Positions 8,945 through 16,953 of a stretch of 64,000 bases of DNA are shown here, piece by piece; position 1 is the stretch's first letter; the number at the start of each line of letters is the position of its first letter. The notes under the pieces are model-generated. The model ran no database searches and was not told the DNA's origin. It saw only the letters and a program-made list of their open reading frames with translations. Source of the DNA: a bacterium (GTDB lineage Bacteria > Electryoneota > Electryoneia > Electryoneales > Electryoneaceae); NCBI GenBank assembly GCA_020444425.1, contig JAHLLB010000001.1, positions 202,938-266,937 of the forward strand, read 5' to 3'. The position numbers were made by a program, and so were the translations under genes.

Positions 8945-11752
8945 TTAGCGTGTGTAGGTTACGCCCACTGACCAGGTGCGTCCGCGCTTGTACGTTTCGG
9001 TGATTTCACCACCCTGGGTGAATTCGTAATCGCTGTCCAGCATGTTCTTTGCAGCGAACTTCACCGCGAACTGCCGTCCAAGCGGTTGACGCGCGGTCAG
9101 GTCGACGTCGTGCCGGGAGGACTCCTTCACATCAGGCAGCCCGTTCGCGCCGGCGTTCGCAATGCGTTCGCCGAACGTGTTGTAGAACAGGTTGAGTTGT
9201 GTGCCATAATCCGGATGGATGTAGCTCAAGCCGAAGTTGGCCAGGTAGGGGGACTGGCCGACCAACGGACGGTTGGCCGAGGTCTGGATCTGACCGGCAC
9301 CGGAACCGACTTCGACTTCCGATTCGATCAGTGACAGGTTCGAGGTCACAGTCAGCGTGCGCAACTGATCATGCAGGATACCGAGGTTCTGCCGAATCTC
9401 GAACTCGACACCGTAGTTGGTCGCGCCAATGGCGTTGACATACGATTTGCGCGGCTGCGCGGTGTTCTCGATGATCATCTCGATCGGACTGTCGAAATCC
9501 TTGACGAACGCACTCACCGCGATCAGGTCGGCGACACCGTGGACCATCTCCCAGCGCAGGTCGTAGTTGCGAATCAGGGCCCGGTCAAGATCCGGATTAC
9601 CGACGACCGAATAATCGCCGATGAAATCGGTGAATTCGAACTCGGACAGCTCGCGGAAGTCCGGGCGGGACACTGTCTGGCTCGCCGCGAAGCGCAGGTT
9701 CATCCGCTGGCGCAGCGTGTAACGCATGCTGATCGCCGGCAGGACGTCACCGGTCGTCAGGTCGGACTTCGTCGGCGGGTTGTTCGAAATATAGGGGGTG
9801 AACGATTCGACCTTCTGTTCCGAATGCTCGTAGCGTGCGCCACCGGTAACAAACAGACGGCTGGTCACCGGCATCTCCGCCATCAGGTAGCCAGCGTAGA
9901 GTTGCTGCTTAGCGGTGTAACTGTCGGTGGGACGGGTGTACTCGGCAAGACGCCAACCACCGGCGTTGATGTTTTCCTCGGCGAACAGCACTTCCGGTTC
10001 CTGTGAGAGGAAGTCGGAATTGTTGAAGTTTACGTTCTCCGACGCCGCCTGCGTCATCTCGAACTCGTAGCGGTGATAGTCCGAAATGCGGTCCTTGTAC
10101 ATGCCGGACCCACCGGTCTTCAGCTCGAGGGAGCTGGTCCGGCCCAGCGGCTTGAACGTCCAGTCCAGGCCACCGCTGTACGTATCATCGCGCAGATCGT
10201 TGAAGATGCGGCTGCCGGAATAGGTTTCGTCGGCAAATTCAAAGATGCCGCCGCCGGTGTCTTCGTATTGGGTTTCGCGCGTGTCCGGTTCGTAGCGGGT
10301 GCCACGGCTGTACGTCGCCTGCCAGTTGAAGGTGGACGACATCAGATCCGGGGCTGCGATGTTGCCGAAGAGCTGGTTGGTCAACGTTTGCTCAGCAACA
10401 AACCGCAATCGGGTGGAACGGATATCCGTGCCACGGTCATCATTATACCCACCGAAGGTGCGAACCTCATCGCTCACGTCACGGCTGTAGAGCATGTTGA
10501 AGTTGATGCTGTTCAGGTCGCTGAGGTACCAGCGCATTGCAGCCATCGACCCGAGGCCGACCGACTGGGTGTAGCTTTTGTACGCGTAATCGTGCCACAA
10601 TTTGACAGTGCCCGGTGTGTTGCCGCCGGTGAAGATGTTCTTGTCACCGTCAATGAAGCTGCTGCCCTTGGAATACAGACCCGAGACCATGAACCCGAAC
10701 GGCTTGCCGGCGAGCTGGGTCTGGTTGCCGATGGACACGGAGTAGTTCATGTTCGGCATCGCCTGCATATCGGTGGGCGACCAGTTGTTGTCGAACGACT
10801 TGCCGAATTCGGCGACTTCGTTCGGATCGTACCCGCCTTCGCTGAACTGTCCCGACTCGGTGATTTTCTGAGCGGCATTGGCGACAATGTCCGGCAACGC
10901 GCGGCTACCATCGTCAAAGCCGATCCAATCCAGATTTCCACCCTGGTACGACTTGAAATCGTTGAACGTCGTCGCGGTGTTGTAGCTGAACGAACTCGAA
11001 CCGGTCACCTGCAGGTTTTTCGGCAGCGAAAGCGTGCTCATGTTGACCACGCCGCCCGCGAACTCGCCGTTCTGATCCGGCAGGAACGATTTGCTGATCG
11101 TGACCTGATCCATCAGGTTGGACGGGAACAATTCGAGCGACACCGCGCTGCGGTTCGGTTCGGTGCCGGAAATGGCGGCGTTGTTCAGCGTGACCTTGGA
11201 ATAGCGCACACCCAGACCACGCACGATCGGATCGCCCTTATCAACGGAAACACCCGTTGCACGGCGGACGACATTCGCGACATCCGGGTCCGGCAGCTTT
11301 TTCAGAACCTCTTTTGAAACGGCGTCGGTGATTGACGCTTCCTGCAGCCGTTCTTCCAACTCCCGTTCCTGGCTGCCCTGCTCGGAACCGGCGGTAAAGG
11401 TTACCGTTTCCAGCGTAACACTCGACGCGGTCAACGCCACCTCGAGGTTGTACGCGTGTTCATCGCTGACGTCTATCTGCGGTACGACCTTCATGTCGTA
11501 GCCGAGCATCGTGATCTTCGCGGAATATTGACCGGGGGCGACGTTGAAGATGACGAACATGCCATCCAGATCGGTCGCCGCGCCGCGCGCCGTGCCTTCC
11601 AGCACGATGTTCGCGCCGGTCAAGGGTTGACCCGTTTCCACATCGGTGATGACACCACGGACTGTGCCCGCGACTGCGGCGTTTCCAGCAACCAGCACCA
11701 GCAACGCCACCATCAGCAAACCAGCGAAACGCTTCAACTCGGTATATCGCAT
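8945..11752 (-). CDS. TonB-dependent outer-membrane receptor 2
   Basis: About 935 residues from the ATG at 11752 (signal peptide MRYTELKRFAGLLMVALLVL); the track start at 11794 is a TTG without good support. A CarboxypepD_reg-like domain (about residues 30-110, with GAATDLDGMFVIF) leads into a plug (LPDPDVANVVRRATGVSV, DPIVRGLGVRYSKVTLNN, GEFAGGVVNM) and a barrel. The plug resembles the subfamily of large receptors common in Xanthomonas and Caulobacter. The C-terminus is SVGVTYTR rather than a terminal Phe. It heads an operon with the beta-helix lipoprotein and lies directly downstream of the phoB-phoR-like pair; a Pho-box-like repeat lies about 250 bp before the start. Ligand unknown; a phosphate-related role is inference only. 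Confidence 0.92.
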   Translation of the reverse strand: MRYTELKRFAGLLMVALLVLVAGNAAVAGTVRGVITDVETGQPLTGANIVLEGTARGAATDLDGMFVIFNVAPGQYSAKITMLGYDMKVVPQIDVSDEHAYNLEVALTASSVTLETVTFTAGSEQGSQERELEERLQEASITDAVSKEVLKKLPDPDVANVVRRATGVSVDKGDPIVRGLGVRYSKVTLNNAAISGTEPNRSAVSLELFPSNLMDQVTISKSFLPDQNGEFAGGVVNMSTLSLPKNLQVTGSSSFSYNTATTFNDFKSYQGGNLDWIGFDDGSRALPDIVANAAQKITESGQFSEGGYDPNEVAEFGKSFDNNWSPTDMQAMPNMNYSVSIGNQTQLAGKPFGFMVSGLYSKGSSFIDGDKNIFTGGNTPGTVKLWHDYAYKSYTQSVGLGSMAAMRWYLSDLNSINFNMLYSRDVSDEVRTFGGYNDDRGTDIRSTRLRFVAEQTLTNQLFGNIAAPDLMSSTFNWQATYSRGTRYEPDTRETQYEDTGGGIFEFADETYSGSRIFNDLRDDTYSGGLDWTFKPLGRTSSLELKTGGSGMYKDRISDYHRYEFEMTQAASENVNFNNSDFLSQEPEVLFAEENINAGGWRLAEYTRPTDSYTAKQQLYAGYLMAEMPVTSRLFVTGGARYEHSEQKVESFTPYISNNPPTKSDLTTGDVLPAISMRYTLRQRMNLRFAASQTVSRPDFRELSEFEFTDFIGDYSVVGNPDLDRALIRNYDLRWEMVHGVADLIAVSAFVKDFDSPIEMIIENTAQPRKSYVNAIGATNYGVEFEIRQNLGILHDQLRTLTVTSNLSLIESEVEVGSGAGQIQTSANRPLVGQSPYLANFGLSYIHPDYGTQLNLFYNTFGERIANAGANGLPDVKESSRHDVDLTARQPLGRQFAVKFAAKNMLDSDYEFTQGGEITETYKRGRTWSVGVTYTR

Positions 11753-12214
11753 ATCTGTTTCCCAACCTTCATGTCGGTTCAAAAACGTTTTCAACGATCA
11801 GGCAAACGAAACTCTAATCGTTTCGTAATCTTTTCGTATCCAAAATCAAATGATTTCGGATGAAGGGTTAGTAAGTATCGTTCTCAGCCTTTAAACACTG
11901 TCAGAACGCGTGTACTTGCTTGGGCTGAAAACCACGCTGTCGCTTGAAAAATCCATCGTTTGAGTGGGTAGTTAGCGGGCGATTGATACGATTCGGTTGG
12001 GAAGTTGTTAGAGTTTGGTTAACACCTCCTGACGACCTAACCTATTGTTATTAAACACTCTATTGACGAGACCTCCAGAGACCTCAGCCTTTTCAGTCGC
12101 CAATCAAGAGAAGTGAACTCACAATTCAGCTGGCTGGCTGCGAGCACGGGAAGGGTGTGAATTGTTAGCGCAAGTGCGTTTGGTGAGTGCTTGAATCTGC
12201 CGATTGGGATCTGC
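11753..12214. other. Regulatory intergenic region between phoR-like gene and receptor 2
   Basis: About 460 bp, the only gap between the two-component genes and the receptor 2 operon, all on the minus strand. It contains the 11-bp-spaced repeat described separately. There is no convincing intrinsic terminator after the kinase gene, so some read-through into the receptor operon is possible. Confidence 0.55.
11993..12023 (-). promoter_or_regulatory. Candidate Pho box: three direct repeats with 11-bp period
   Basis: On the minus strand TTAAC, CTAAC and CCAAC occur with starts exactly 11 bp apart (plus-strand GTTGG at 11996, GTTAG at 12007, GTTAA at 12018). Read as octamers they resemble the cyanobacterial Pho box (three PyTTAAPyPy-type repeats separated by 3 bp) and the TTAACA repeats bound by Bacillus PhoP. 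A TATCAAT hexamer-like -10 follows at 11988-11982. The position between a PhoBR-like pair and the receptor 2 operon makes it a good operator candidate; binding is inferred, and the leader to the start codon would be about 220 nt. Confidence 0.5.
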
Positions 12215-14026
12215 TCAGAGGGATTCGAGCAAATCCAGCTGGTTAATGAGGTGTTCCGACTTCGGGATCTCGAGGGTGAAGGTTGTCCCGACGCCGATTT
12301 CACTTTCGAGGCTGACTGTACCGCCATGGGCGAGGGCGATGTGTTTCACGATCGCCAACCCGAGTCCGGTGCCACCTTCAGCGCGGCTGCGGCCCTTGTC
12401 GACTCGGTAGAAGCGTTCGAACACGCGTGGCAGGTGCTCCTGGGCGATGCCGACGCCTTCATCCGCGACCTGGAGCAGAATGCGTTTTTTCTTTTCAATG
12501 ACTCTTACGAGTACAGTGGTGCCGTTGTCGCTGTATTTAATCGCGTTGGTCAGTAGATTGATCAACGCCTGTTCGATCAACGGCGGGTTGACCACGGCGT
12601 GCACACCCTTCTGACCTTCTTTGACGATAGTCATCTGATGCGACTTCGCGACCTGATCAATGGAGGTAAGGGCGCTGTTCATAACATCGTCGAGGTTGGC
12701 TTCTACCAGTTCGATGCCCAATCCTTCAGCGTCACGTTCAATGCGGGCGAGGCTGAGCAGGTCCTCGATGATCCGTTCGAGGCGTTCGCTCTGGCGTAGC
12801 ACGATTTGCAGGAACTGGCGGGCTGCGTCGGGGTCTTCGCAAACCGTTTCCTCGAGTGTCTCGATGTAGCCAATGATCGAGGTGACCGGTGTGCGCAGTT
12901 CGTGGGACACATTGGCGACGAAATCCCGTCGTGCTTTTTCCAGCCGGCGCAAGCGGGTGACATCGTTGAGCACCACCACCGCGCCCATGATACGCCCGTC
13001 CTCATCCATTAGCGGCCGGCCATGGATCTGGATGTAGCGTGGATCGAGATCGCCCAGCAGCAGTTCGTCCTCGACTTCGTCCTCGGTTTGCAGCGATTTG
13101 CCGATGAAGTTGCGCAGGTCGGAATGTTCGATCACATCGCGCACTGTGCGGCCGCGAACCTTTGACCGTTTCAGGGAGAACATCCGCGCGGCGGCTTTGT
13201 TGATCGAGATCAGCAGCCCCTCGGCGTCCACCGCGAGCACGCCGTCCGAAATGGACGCGAAGACAGCGTCCTGCTCATTGCGTGTCCGTTCAATCACCCG
13301 GATGCGGTCGTCCAGTTGAATCAGCATCAGGTTGATCGCTTCGGCGAGCGCGGCAACCTCCTCCCCACCTTCCTCGGGCAACCGTCCCTCACGATCACCA
13401 GCCGCCACCCGGCGCGCGTACAGCTTCATCTGCTCCAGAGGTTGCGAGATGCGGCGGGCGTTGATCCAGCTGATTCCCGCGGCGGCGAGTGCGACGATCA
13501 ACGACCCGATACCAATCGTGATCAGCAGGACGCGGATGGTGTCGTTGACCGATTTCAACGATTTCGAGGTGCGGATGATCGCGAACACCGTGTCATTGTG
13601 GAATAAGGGCACCGCGACATACATCATATCGGTTTGCAGGGTGGCGGAAAACCTGCGGCTGCTGCCGGTTTCGCCACGCAGGGCGGTTTTTACCTCCGGA
13701 CGATTGTTGTGCAGGTCCATCTCGAGCGGATCGTGCTCAGAATCCGCCAGCACGACACCATCGGGATGGATGATGGTGATGCGCGTGTCGGACCGGTGGC
13801 CGAGTGTGCGCACGACATCATTCAGCGTGTCCGGTTGGCTCTTCTCGATCAGGGTCAGGATTTCCGGCTCGATCAGGCGTGCACGGGCCGCGAGGTTGTC
13901 CTCGGTTTCCGACATGAAGAACGAGTGCAGCATGCTGGCGGTGAAGATGGTCACCACCAGGATGGAGATCAGCGTAATCAGCAGGTAGGATGGAAATAAC
14001 TGCCAGACAATGCGGCGTCGCTTCAT
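12215..14026 (-). CDS. phoR: PhoR-like membrane sensor histidine kinase
   Basis: About 603 residues. TM helix 1 (about 9-30), a periplasmic sensor of some 130 residues, TM helix 2 (about 163-188), a HAMP linker, a PAS domain (SISDGVLAVDAEG), the HisKA box NVSHELRTPVTSI with the phosphorylated His, and an HATPase domain with the N box (NLLTNAIKY), DEGVGI and GTGLGL. PAS plus this HisKA type is the PhoR arrangement, although the periplasmic sensor is larger than in E. coli PhoR. The GTG at 14029 is an equally possible start. It starts within a few bases of the response-regulator stop, so the two are translationally linked. The signal sensed cannot be proven from sequence. Confidence 0.87.
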   Translation of the reverse strand: MKRRRIVWQLFPSYLLITLISILVVTIFTASMLHSFFMSETEDNLAARARLIEPEILTLIEKSQPDTLNDVVRTLGHRSDTRITIIHPDGVVLADSEHDPLEMDLHNNRPEVKTALRGETGSSRRFSATLQTDMMYVAVPLFHNDTVFAIIRTSKSLKSVNDTIRVLLITIGIGSLIVALAAAGISWINARRISQPLEQMKLYARRVAAGDREGRLPEEGGEEVAALAEAINLMLIQLDDRIRVIERTRNEQDAVFASISDGVLAVDAEGLLISINKAAARMFSLKRSKVRGRTVRDVIEHSDLRNFIGKSLQTEDEVEDELLLGDLDPRYIQIHGRPLMDEDGRIMGAVVVLNDVTRLRRLEKARRDFVANVSHELRTPVTSIIGYIETLEETVCEDPDAARQFLQIVLRQSERLERIIEDLLSLARIERDAEGLGIELVEANLDDVMNSALTSIDQVAKSHQMTIVKEGQKGVHAVVNPPLIEQALINLLTNAIKYSDNGTTVLVRVIEKKKRILLQVADEGVGIAQEHLPRVFERFYRVDKGRSRAEGGTGLGLAIVKHIALAHGGTVSLESEIGVGTTFTLEIPKSEHLINQLDLLESL

Positions 14027-14032
14027 CACTTG

Positions 14033-14722
14033 CTATTCCCGGAAACGGTAGCCGACGCCACGAACAGTCTCAATCAAATCAGCGGCGGATTTCAGTTTTT
14101 TGCGCAGACCGACGATCTGCACGTCCACGCTGCGATCCGACACCGGATGATCCTCGCCACGGACGGCGTCCACAATCTGGTAGCGCGTGAACACCCAGCC
14201 AGGTCGTTTCGCGAGCAGATGCAGGATCTTGAACTCGGTGTAGGTCAGGTCAATCACTTCGCCATCGACCGCGACTTCGTGCCGTCCCGGGTGAATCTTC
14301 AACCCTTCGCGCTCGATGATCGCCTCCTCGTTGGAGGTCTCTTCCCCCACACCGCGACGCAACACAGCTTTAACGCGTGCAATCAGCACACGCGGGCGGA
14401 ACGGCTTGGTGATGTAATCGTCGGCGCCAAGTTCGAGGCCGGTGACAATGTCCGGCTCCTCACCCTTGGCGGTGAGGATGATGACACGGATGTTTCTCAA
14501 TTCTGGATCATTGCGCACGGACTTGCAAACTTCCAGCCCATCCATGCCGGGCAGCATCAGGTCGAGGATCAGTAGGTCCGGCTGGCGATCAGCGCAGATG
14601 CGGAGCCCTTCTTCGCCGGTCGGGACATCGCTGACCGTATACCCTTCCCGTTCGAGGTTGTATTTGATCAACCCGCGGATGTCGTCTTCGTCCTCAACGA
14701 TGAGGATATGATCCTTCGGCAT
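14033..14722 (-). CDS. phoB: PhoB/OmpR-family response regulator
   Basis: A 229-residue DNA-binding regulator. The receiver domain (about 1-120) has the acidic pair EDEDD, the phosphoacceptor Asp in LLILDLMLPGMDGLEV and the conserved Lys in ILTAKGEE. The winged-helix domain (about 130-229) has the OmpR-type LTYTEFKILHLLAKRPG and ends in VRGVGYRFRE. It is the first gene of the pair with the PhoR-like kinase. Assignment to the PhoB/PhoP branch rests on the receiver and wing motifs and on the neighbouring kinase; other OmpR-family roles remain possible. Confidence 0.88.
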   Translation of the reverse strand: MPKDHILIVEDEDDIRGLIKYNLEREGYTVSDVPTGEEGLRICADRQPDLLILDLMLPGMDGLEVCKSVRNDPELRNIRVIILTAKGEEPDIVTGLELGADDYITKPFRPRVLIARVKAVLRRGVGEETSNEEAIIEREGLKIHPGRHEVAVDGEVIDLTYTEFKILHLLAKRPGWVFTRYQIVDAVRGEDHPVSDRSVDVQIVGLRKKLKSAADLIETVRGVGYRFRE

Positions 14723-14972
14723 GGTTGCTCCGTGGTACGGTACGCCTGTTCACGTGTTAAAAACCAGTGCGAGTCGGAATCTAGCTAACAAGTGTACTCG
14801 AATCCAATCGTCCGGTTTTTTCCTTCTGGATGGGAGTATATTCTACCGCTGGTGCGGCATTCCTTCCAACCGTTGTCGGGTGGAAAGAGTCCACGCATTG
14901 TTGAGAACATGTTAGGGCCACATTAACCTCTTGTACGTTCTCAGTTCGGGTAAACCCTACGGATTGCAGGCC

Positions 14973-15662
14973 ATGGATCGCGAGACAACCCTGAAAGTGC
15001 TGGATTATCTGAACGGCTACATCACCGAAAACAAGCGGCGGAAGTTTGAGCAGGTGCTGGACCAGCGCACGCGTCACATCACCGTCGTGCTCGAGGACAT
15101 CTACCAGCCGCACAACGCGTCGGCCGTCATCCGCAGCCTGGACTGTTTCGGCATCCAGGACCTGCACATCATTGAGAACAAGAACCGGTTCACGTTGAAC
15201 CCGAATGTCTCGGCGGGTGCGTCCAAGTGGACCACCATGCACCGTTACAACAAGCGGGACACGAACAACACGCCGGCGTGCGTCGAAACGTTAAAGGAAC
15301 GCGGCTATCGCATCTACGCGACCACGCCGCATGTGGACGATGTCGATTTGCCGGACTTGTCGATCGAGGAACCGCTCGCGTTGGTTTTTGGCACCGAGGA
15401 AACCGGCGTAACGCAGGAGCTGCTCGAGGTGGTAGACGGCTTCGTGCGCATCCCGATGTTCGGCTTCACCGAGAGCTTCAACATCTCGGTGTCGGTTGCG
15501 TTGTCGTTGTACGACCTGACCACCCGCCTGCACCGTAGCGAGGTGGACTGGGGCTTGAGCGACGACGAGAAGCTCGAGCTACGTCTGACCTGGGCACGGA
15601 AGGTGCTGGCCCGTCACAAGGGCCTGGAACAACGCTTCCTCGAAGAACAAGGGCTGGTGTAA
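14973..15662 (+). CDS. trmH: tRNA (guanosine-2'-O)-methyltransferase TrmH
   Basis: SpoU-family methyltransferase predicted to methylate G18 in the tRNA D-loop using S-adenosylmethionine. From the ATG at 14973 it is 229 residues, the same length as E. coli TrmH; the track's upstream TTG start is less likely. The three SPOUT motifs are visible: HNASAVIRSLDCFGI (motif 1, with the catalytic Arg), LALVFGTEETGV (motif 2) and FTESFNISVSVALSLYDL (motif 3, knot). It is divergent from phoB and monocistronic. Its stop is followed directly by a heptamer repeat array. Confidence 0.92.
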   Translation: MDRETTLKVLDYLNGYITENKRRKFEQVLDQRTRHITVVLEDIYQPHNASAVIRSLDCFGIQDLHIIENKNRFTLNPNVSAGASKWTTMHRYNKRDTNNTPACVETLKERGYRIYATTPHVDDVDLPDLSIEEPLALVFGTEETGVTQELLEVVDGFVRIPMFGFTESFNISVSVALSLYDLTTRLHRSEVDWGLSDDEKLELRLTWARKVLARHKGLEQRFLEEQGLV

Positions 15663-15663
15663 C

Positions 15664-15688
15664 GCGGGCTGCGGGCTGCGGACTGCGG
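15664..15688. repeat. Heptamer array behind trmH
   Basis: GCGGGCT, GCGGGCT, GCGGACT and a partial GCGG form a 7-bp tandem array that begins two or three bases after the trmH stop codon. It belongs to the heptamer family seen at other gene ends in this window. Confidence 0.8.
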
Positions 15689-15734
15689 TAGAAGATAGTG
15701 CCCGTGTCAAAAAAACTTGCCGACGCGGACGTGA

Positions 15735-15836
15735 GGGGACATCTGTGGCACTGGCTGACGGTGGAGGTCGTGAGTTGCCAGATCGTTCCAGCAGGGATTC
15801 CCATCGCACAGAACAGCGTGTGCCACAGTTGTCCCC
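15735..15836. repeat. GGGGACA hairpin element 1
   Basis: A 102-bp element bounded by GGGGACATCTGTGGCAC and GTGCCACAGTTGTCCCC; the arms pair at 16 of 17 positions. The only mismatch is at arm position 8, as in element 2. REPIN-like organisation. Confidence 0.75.
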
Positions 15837-15852
15837 GATTTGCTAACAATCC

Positions 15853-15955
15853 GGGGACAAGTGAACGGTTTGACCGTCCGATCAACGAATCGTGACCCGG
15901 TAGCGATCCCGCCCGTCACATCGATACACCGGTCCCGATCCGTTCACATGTCCCC
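15853..15955. repeat. GGGGACA hairpin element 2
   Basis: A 103-bp element with arms GGGGACAAGTGAACGG and CCGTTCACATGTCCCC, matching at 15 of 16 positions. The inner arm differs from element 1 but is matched by its own partner arm. It lies 16 bp after element 1. Confidence 0.75.
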
Positions 15956-16160
15956 TCCCGGTTTGGTTTACCTGCGGATAAGCCCTGCTGGCGGAGCCAT
16001 CAGGGGCACGTTGGACGGACCTCATTCACCGGACGGATCCCACCATACCAACGGACAACCCGCGATAGCCGCCGATACACACCGGCGAACGATCACGGGC
16101 ACCAACACTTCGCTCCTGCCCGTGGTGCAAGAAACGACAACGCGGACGTGAATCCCTGAA

Positions 16161-16266
16161 GGGGACATCTGGCGGCACTTGGTGACGGTCGTTCGGTGAG
16201 TCTTCCCAAGATCGTCATCCATCGGAGATTCGATGTGAGGCTCGGCTTGTGCCGACAGGTGTCCCC
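16161..16266. repeat. GGGGACA hairpin element 3 (in tandem unit 1)
   Basis: A 106-bp element with arms GGGGACATCTGGCGGCAC and GTGCCGACAGGTGTCCCC, pairing at 16 of 18 positions. The same element recurs in the next two units. Confidence 0.75.
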
Positions 16267-16383
16267 GGCACCTGCGGATGACCCGCGATAGCCGCCGAAA
16301 CACACCGGCGGTCAATCACGGGCACCAACACTTCGCTCCTGCCCGTGGTGCAAAAAACGACAACGCGGACGTGAATCCCTGAA

Positions 16384-16489
16384 GGGGACGTCTGGCGGCA
16401 GTCGGTGACGGTCGTTCGGTGAGTCATAACATGATCGTCATCCATCGAAGATTCGATGTGAGGCTGGTCTTGTGCCGACAGGTGTCCCC
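16384..16489. repeat. GGGGACA hairpin element 4 (in tandem unit 2)
   Basis: Copy of element 3 with arms GGGGACGTCTGGCGGCAG and GTGCCGACAGGTGTCCCC. Confidence 0.72.
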
Positions 16490-16606
16490 GGAACCTGCAG
16501 ATAAGCCGAGATAGCCGCCGAAACACACCGGCGGTCAATCACGGGCACCAACACTTCGCTCCTGCCCGTGGTGCAAGAAATGACAACACGGATGTGAATC
16601 CCTGAA

Positions 16607-16712
16607 GGGGACATCTGGCGGCACTCGGTCACGGTCGTCCGGTGAGTCATAACATGATCGTCATCCATCGGAGATTCGATGTGAGGCTGGTCTTGTGCCG
16701 ACAGTTGTCCCC
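16607..16712. repeat. GGGGACA hairpin element 5 (in tandem unit 3)
   Basis: Copy of element 3 with arms GGGGACATCTGGCGGCAC and GTGCCGACAGTTGTCCCC. Confidence 0.72.
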
Positions 16713-16792
16713 CGAACCTGCGGATGAGCCGCGATAGCCGCCGAAACCGACCGGCGGTAAATCACAGGCAGCTGTCGTTGAAACGGCTTTTC

Positions 16793-16872
16793 ATCCCGGA
16801 CTGAAGTCCGAGGACGTGGGTACGGTGAAACCTTGTATCTCAACCAATCCCGGGCTGAAGCCCGAGGGCATG
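16793..16872. repeat. Pair of CGGRCT palindromes
   Basis: CCCGGACTGAAGTCCGAGGAC (about 16796-16816) and CCCGGGCTGAAGCCCGAGGGCATG (about 16849-16872) lie in the same orientation 53 bp apart. Each is a short near-perfect palindrome. The same two variants recur as pairs at 25.9, 41.1 and 61.9 kb. Confidence 0.8.
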
Positions 16873-16929
16873 CCGGTCCTGCTCCGAGCGGCGCTGGATT
16901 ATTGATCCAAAACCAGAATCTCAAGCCCC

Positions 16930-16952
16930 TGAACTGAGGACTCAGGACTGAC
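16930..16952. repeat. Heptamer array behind the beta-helix gene
   Basis: CTGAACT, GAGGACT, CAGGACT and GAC form three heptamers that end at the stop codon of the minus-strand gene at 16954. Confidence 0.7.
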
Positions 16953-16953
16953 G

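Larger units (their letters stand above)
16061..16770. repeat. 223-bp tandem repeat, three full units plus a partial
   Basis: Unit starts (CGCGATAGCC or CGAGATAGCC) lie at 16061, 16284, 16507 and 16730, exactly 223 bp apart. Units are nearly identical, with scattered substitutions, and the fourth breaks off after about 40 bp. Each unit contains a GGGCA...TGCCC hairpin (for example 16096-16122) and one GGGGACA element. Because 223 is not divisible by 3 and stops differ between frames, the array is non-coding on both strands. Confidence 0.92.
15663..16953. repeat. Repeat-dense intergenic region
   Basis: About 1.3 kb without a credible gene. It holds, in order, a heptamer array behind trmH, two diverged GGGGACA-ended hairpin elements, a CCCTGCTGGC hairpin, three 223-bp tandem units, two CGGRCT palindromes and a second heptamer array behind the beta-helix gene. 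Small minus-strand ORFs repeat here only because the DNA repeats; their frames shift between units since 223 is not a multiple of 3. Confidence 0.85.

Noticed and set aside
7091-11752. SusC/SusD pair
   Set aside because: The lipoprotein has FnIII and beta-helix features, not the alpha-helical TPR fold of SusD, and the receptor is of the large Xanthomonas/Caulobacter-like type.
16022-16924. Series of minus-strand ORFs that look like a repeated protein
   Set aside because: They derive from the 223-bp DNA repeat; the period is not a multiple of three, so each unit is read with changed frame and ends, and no start site is supported.
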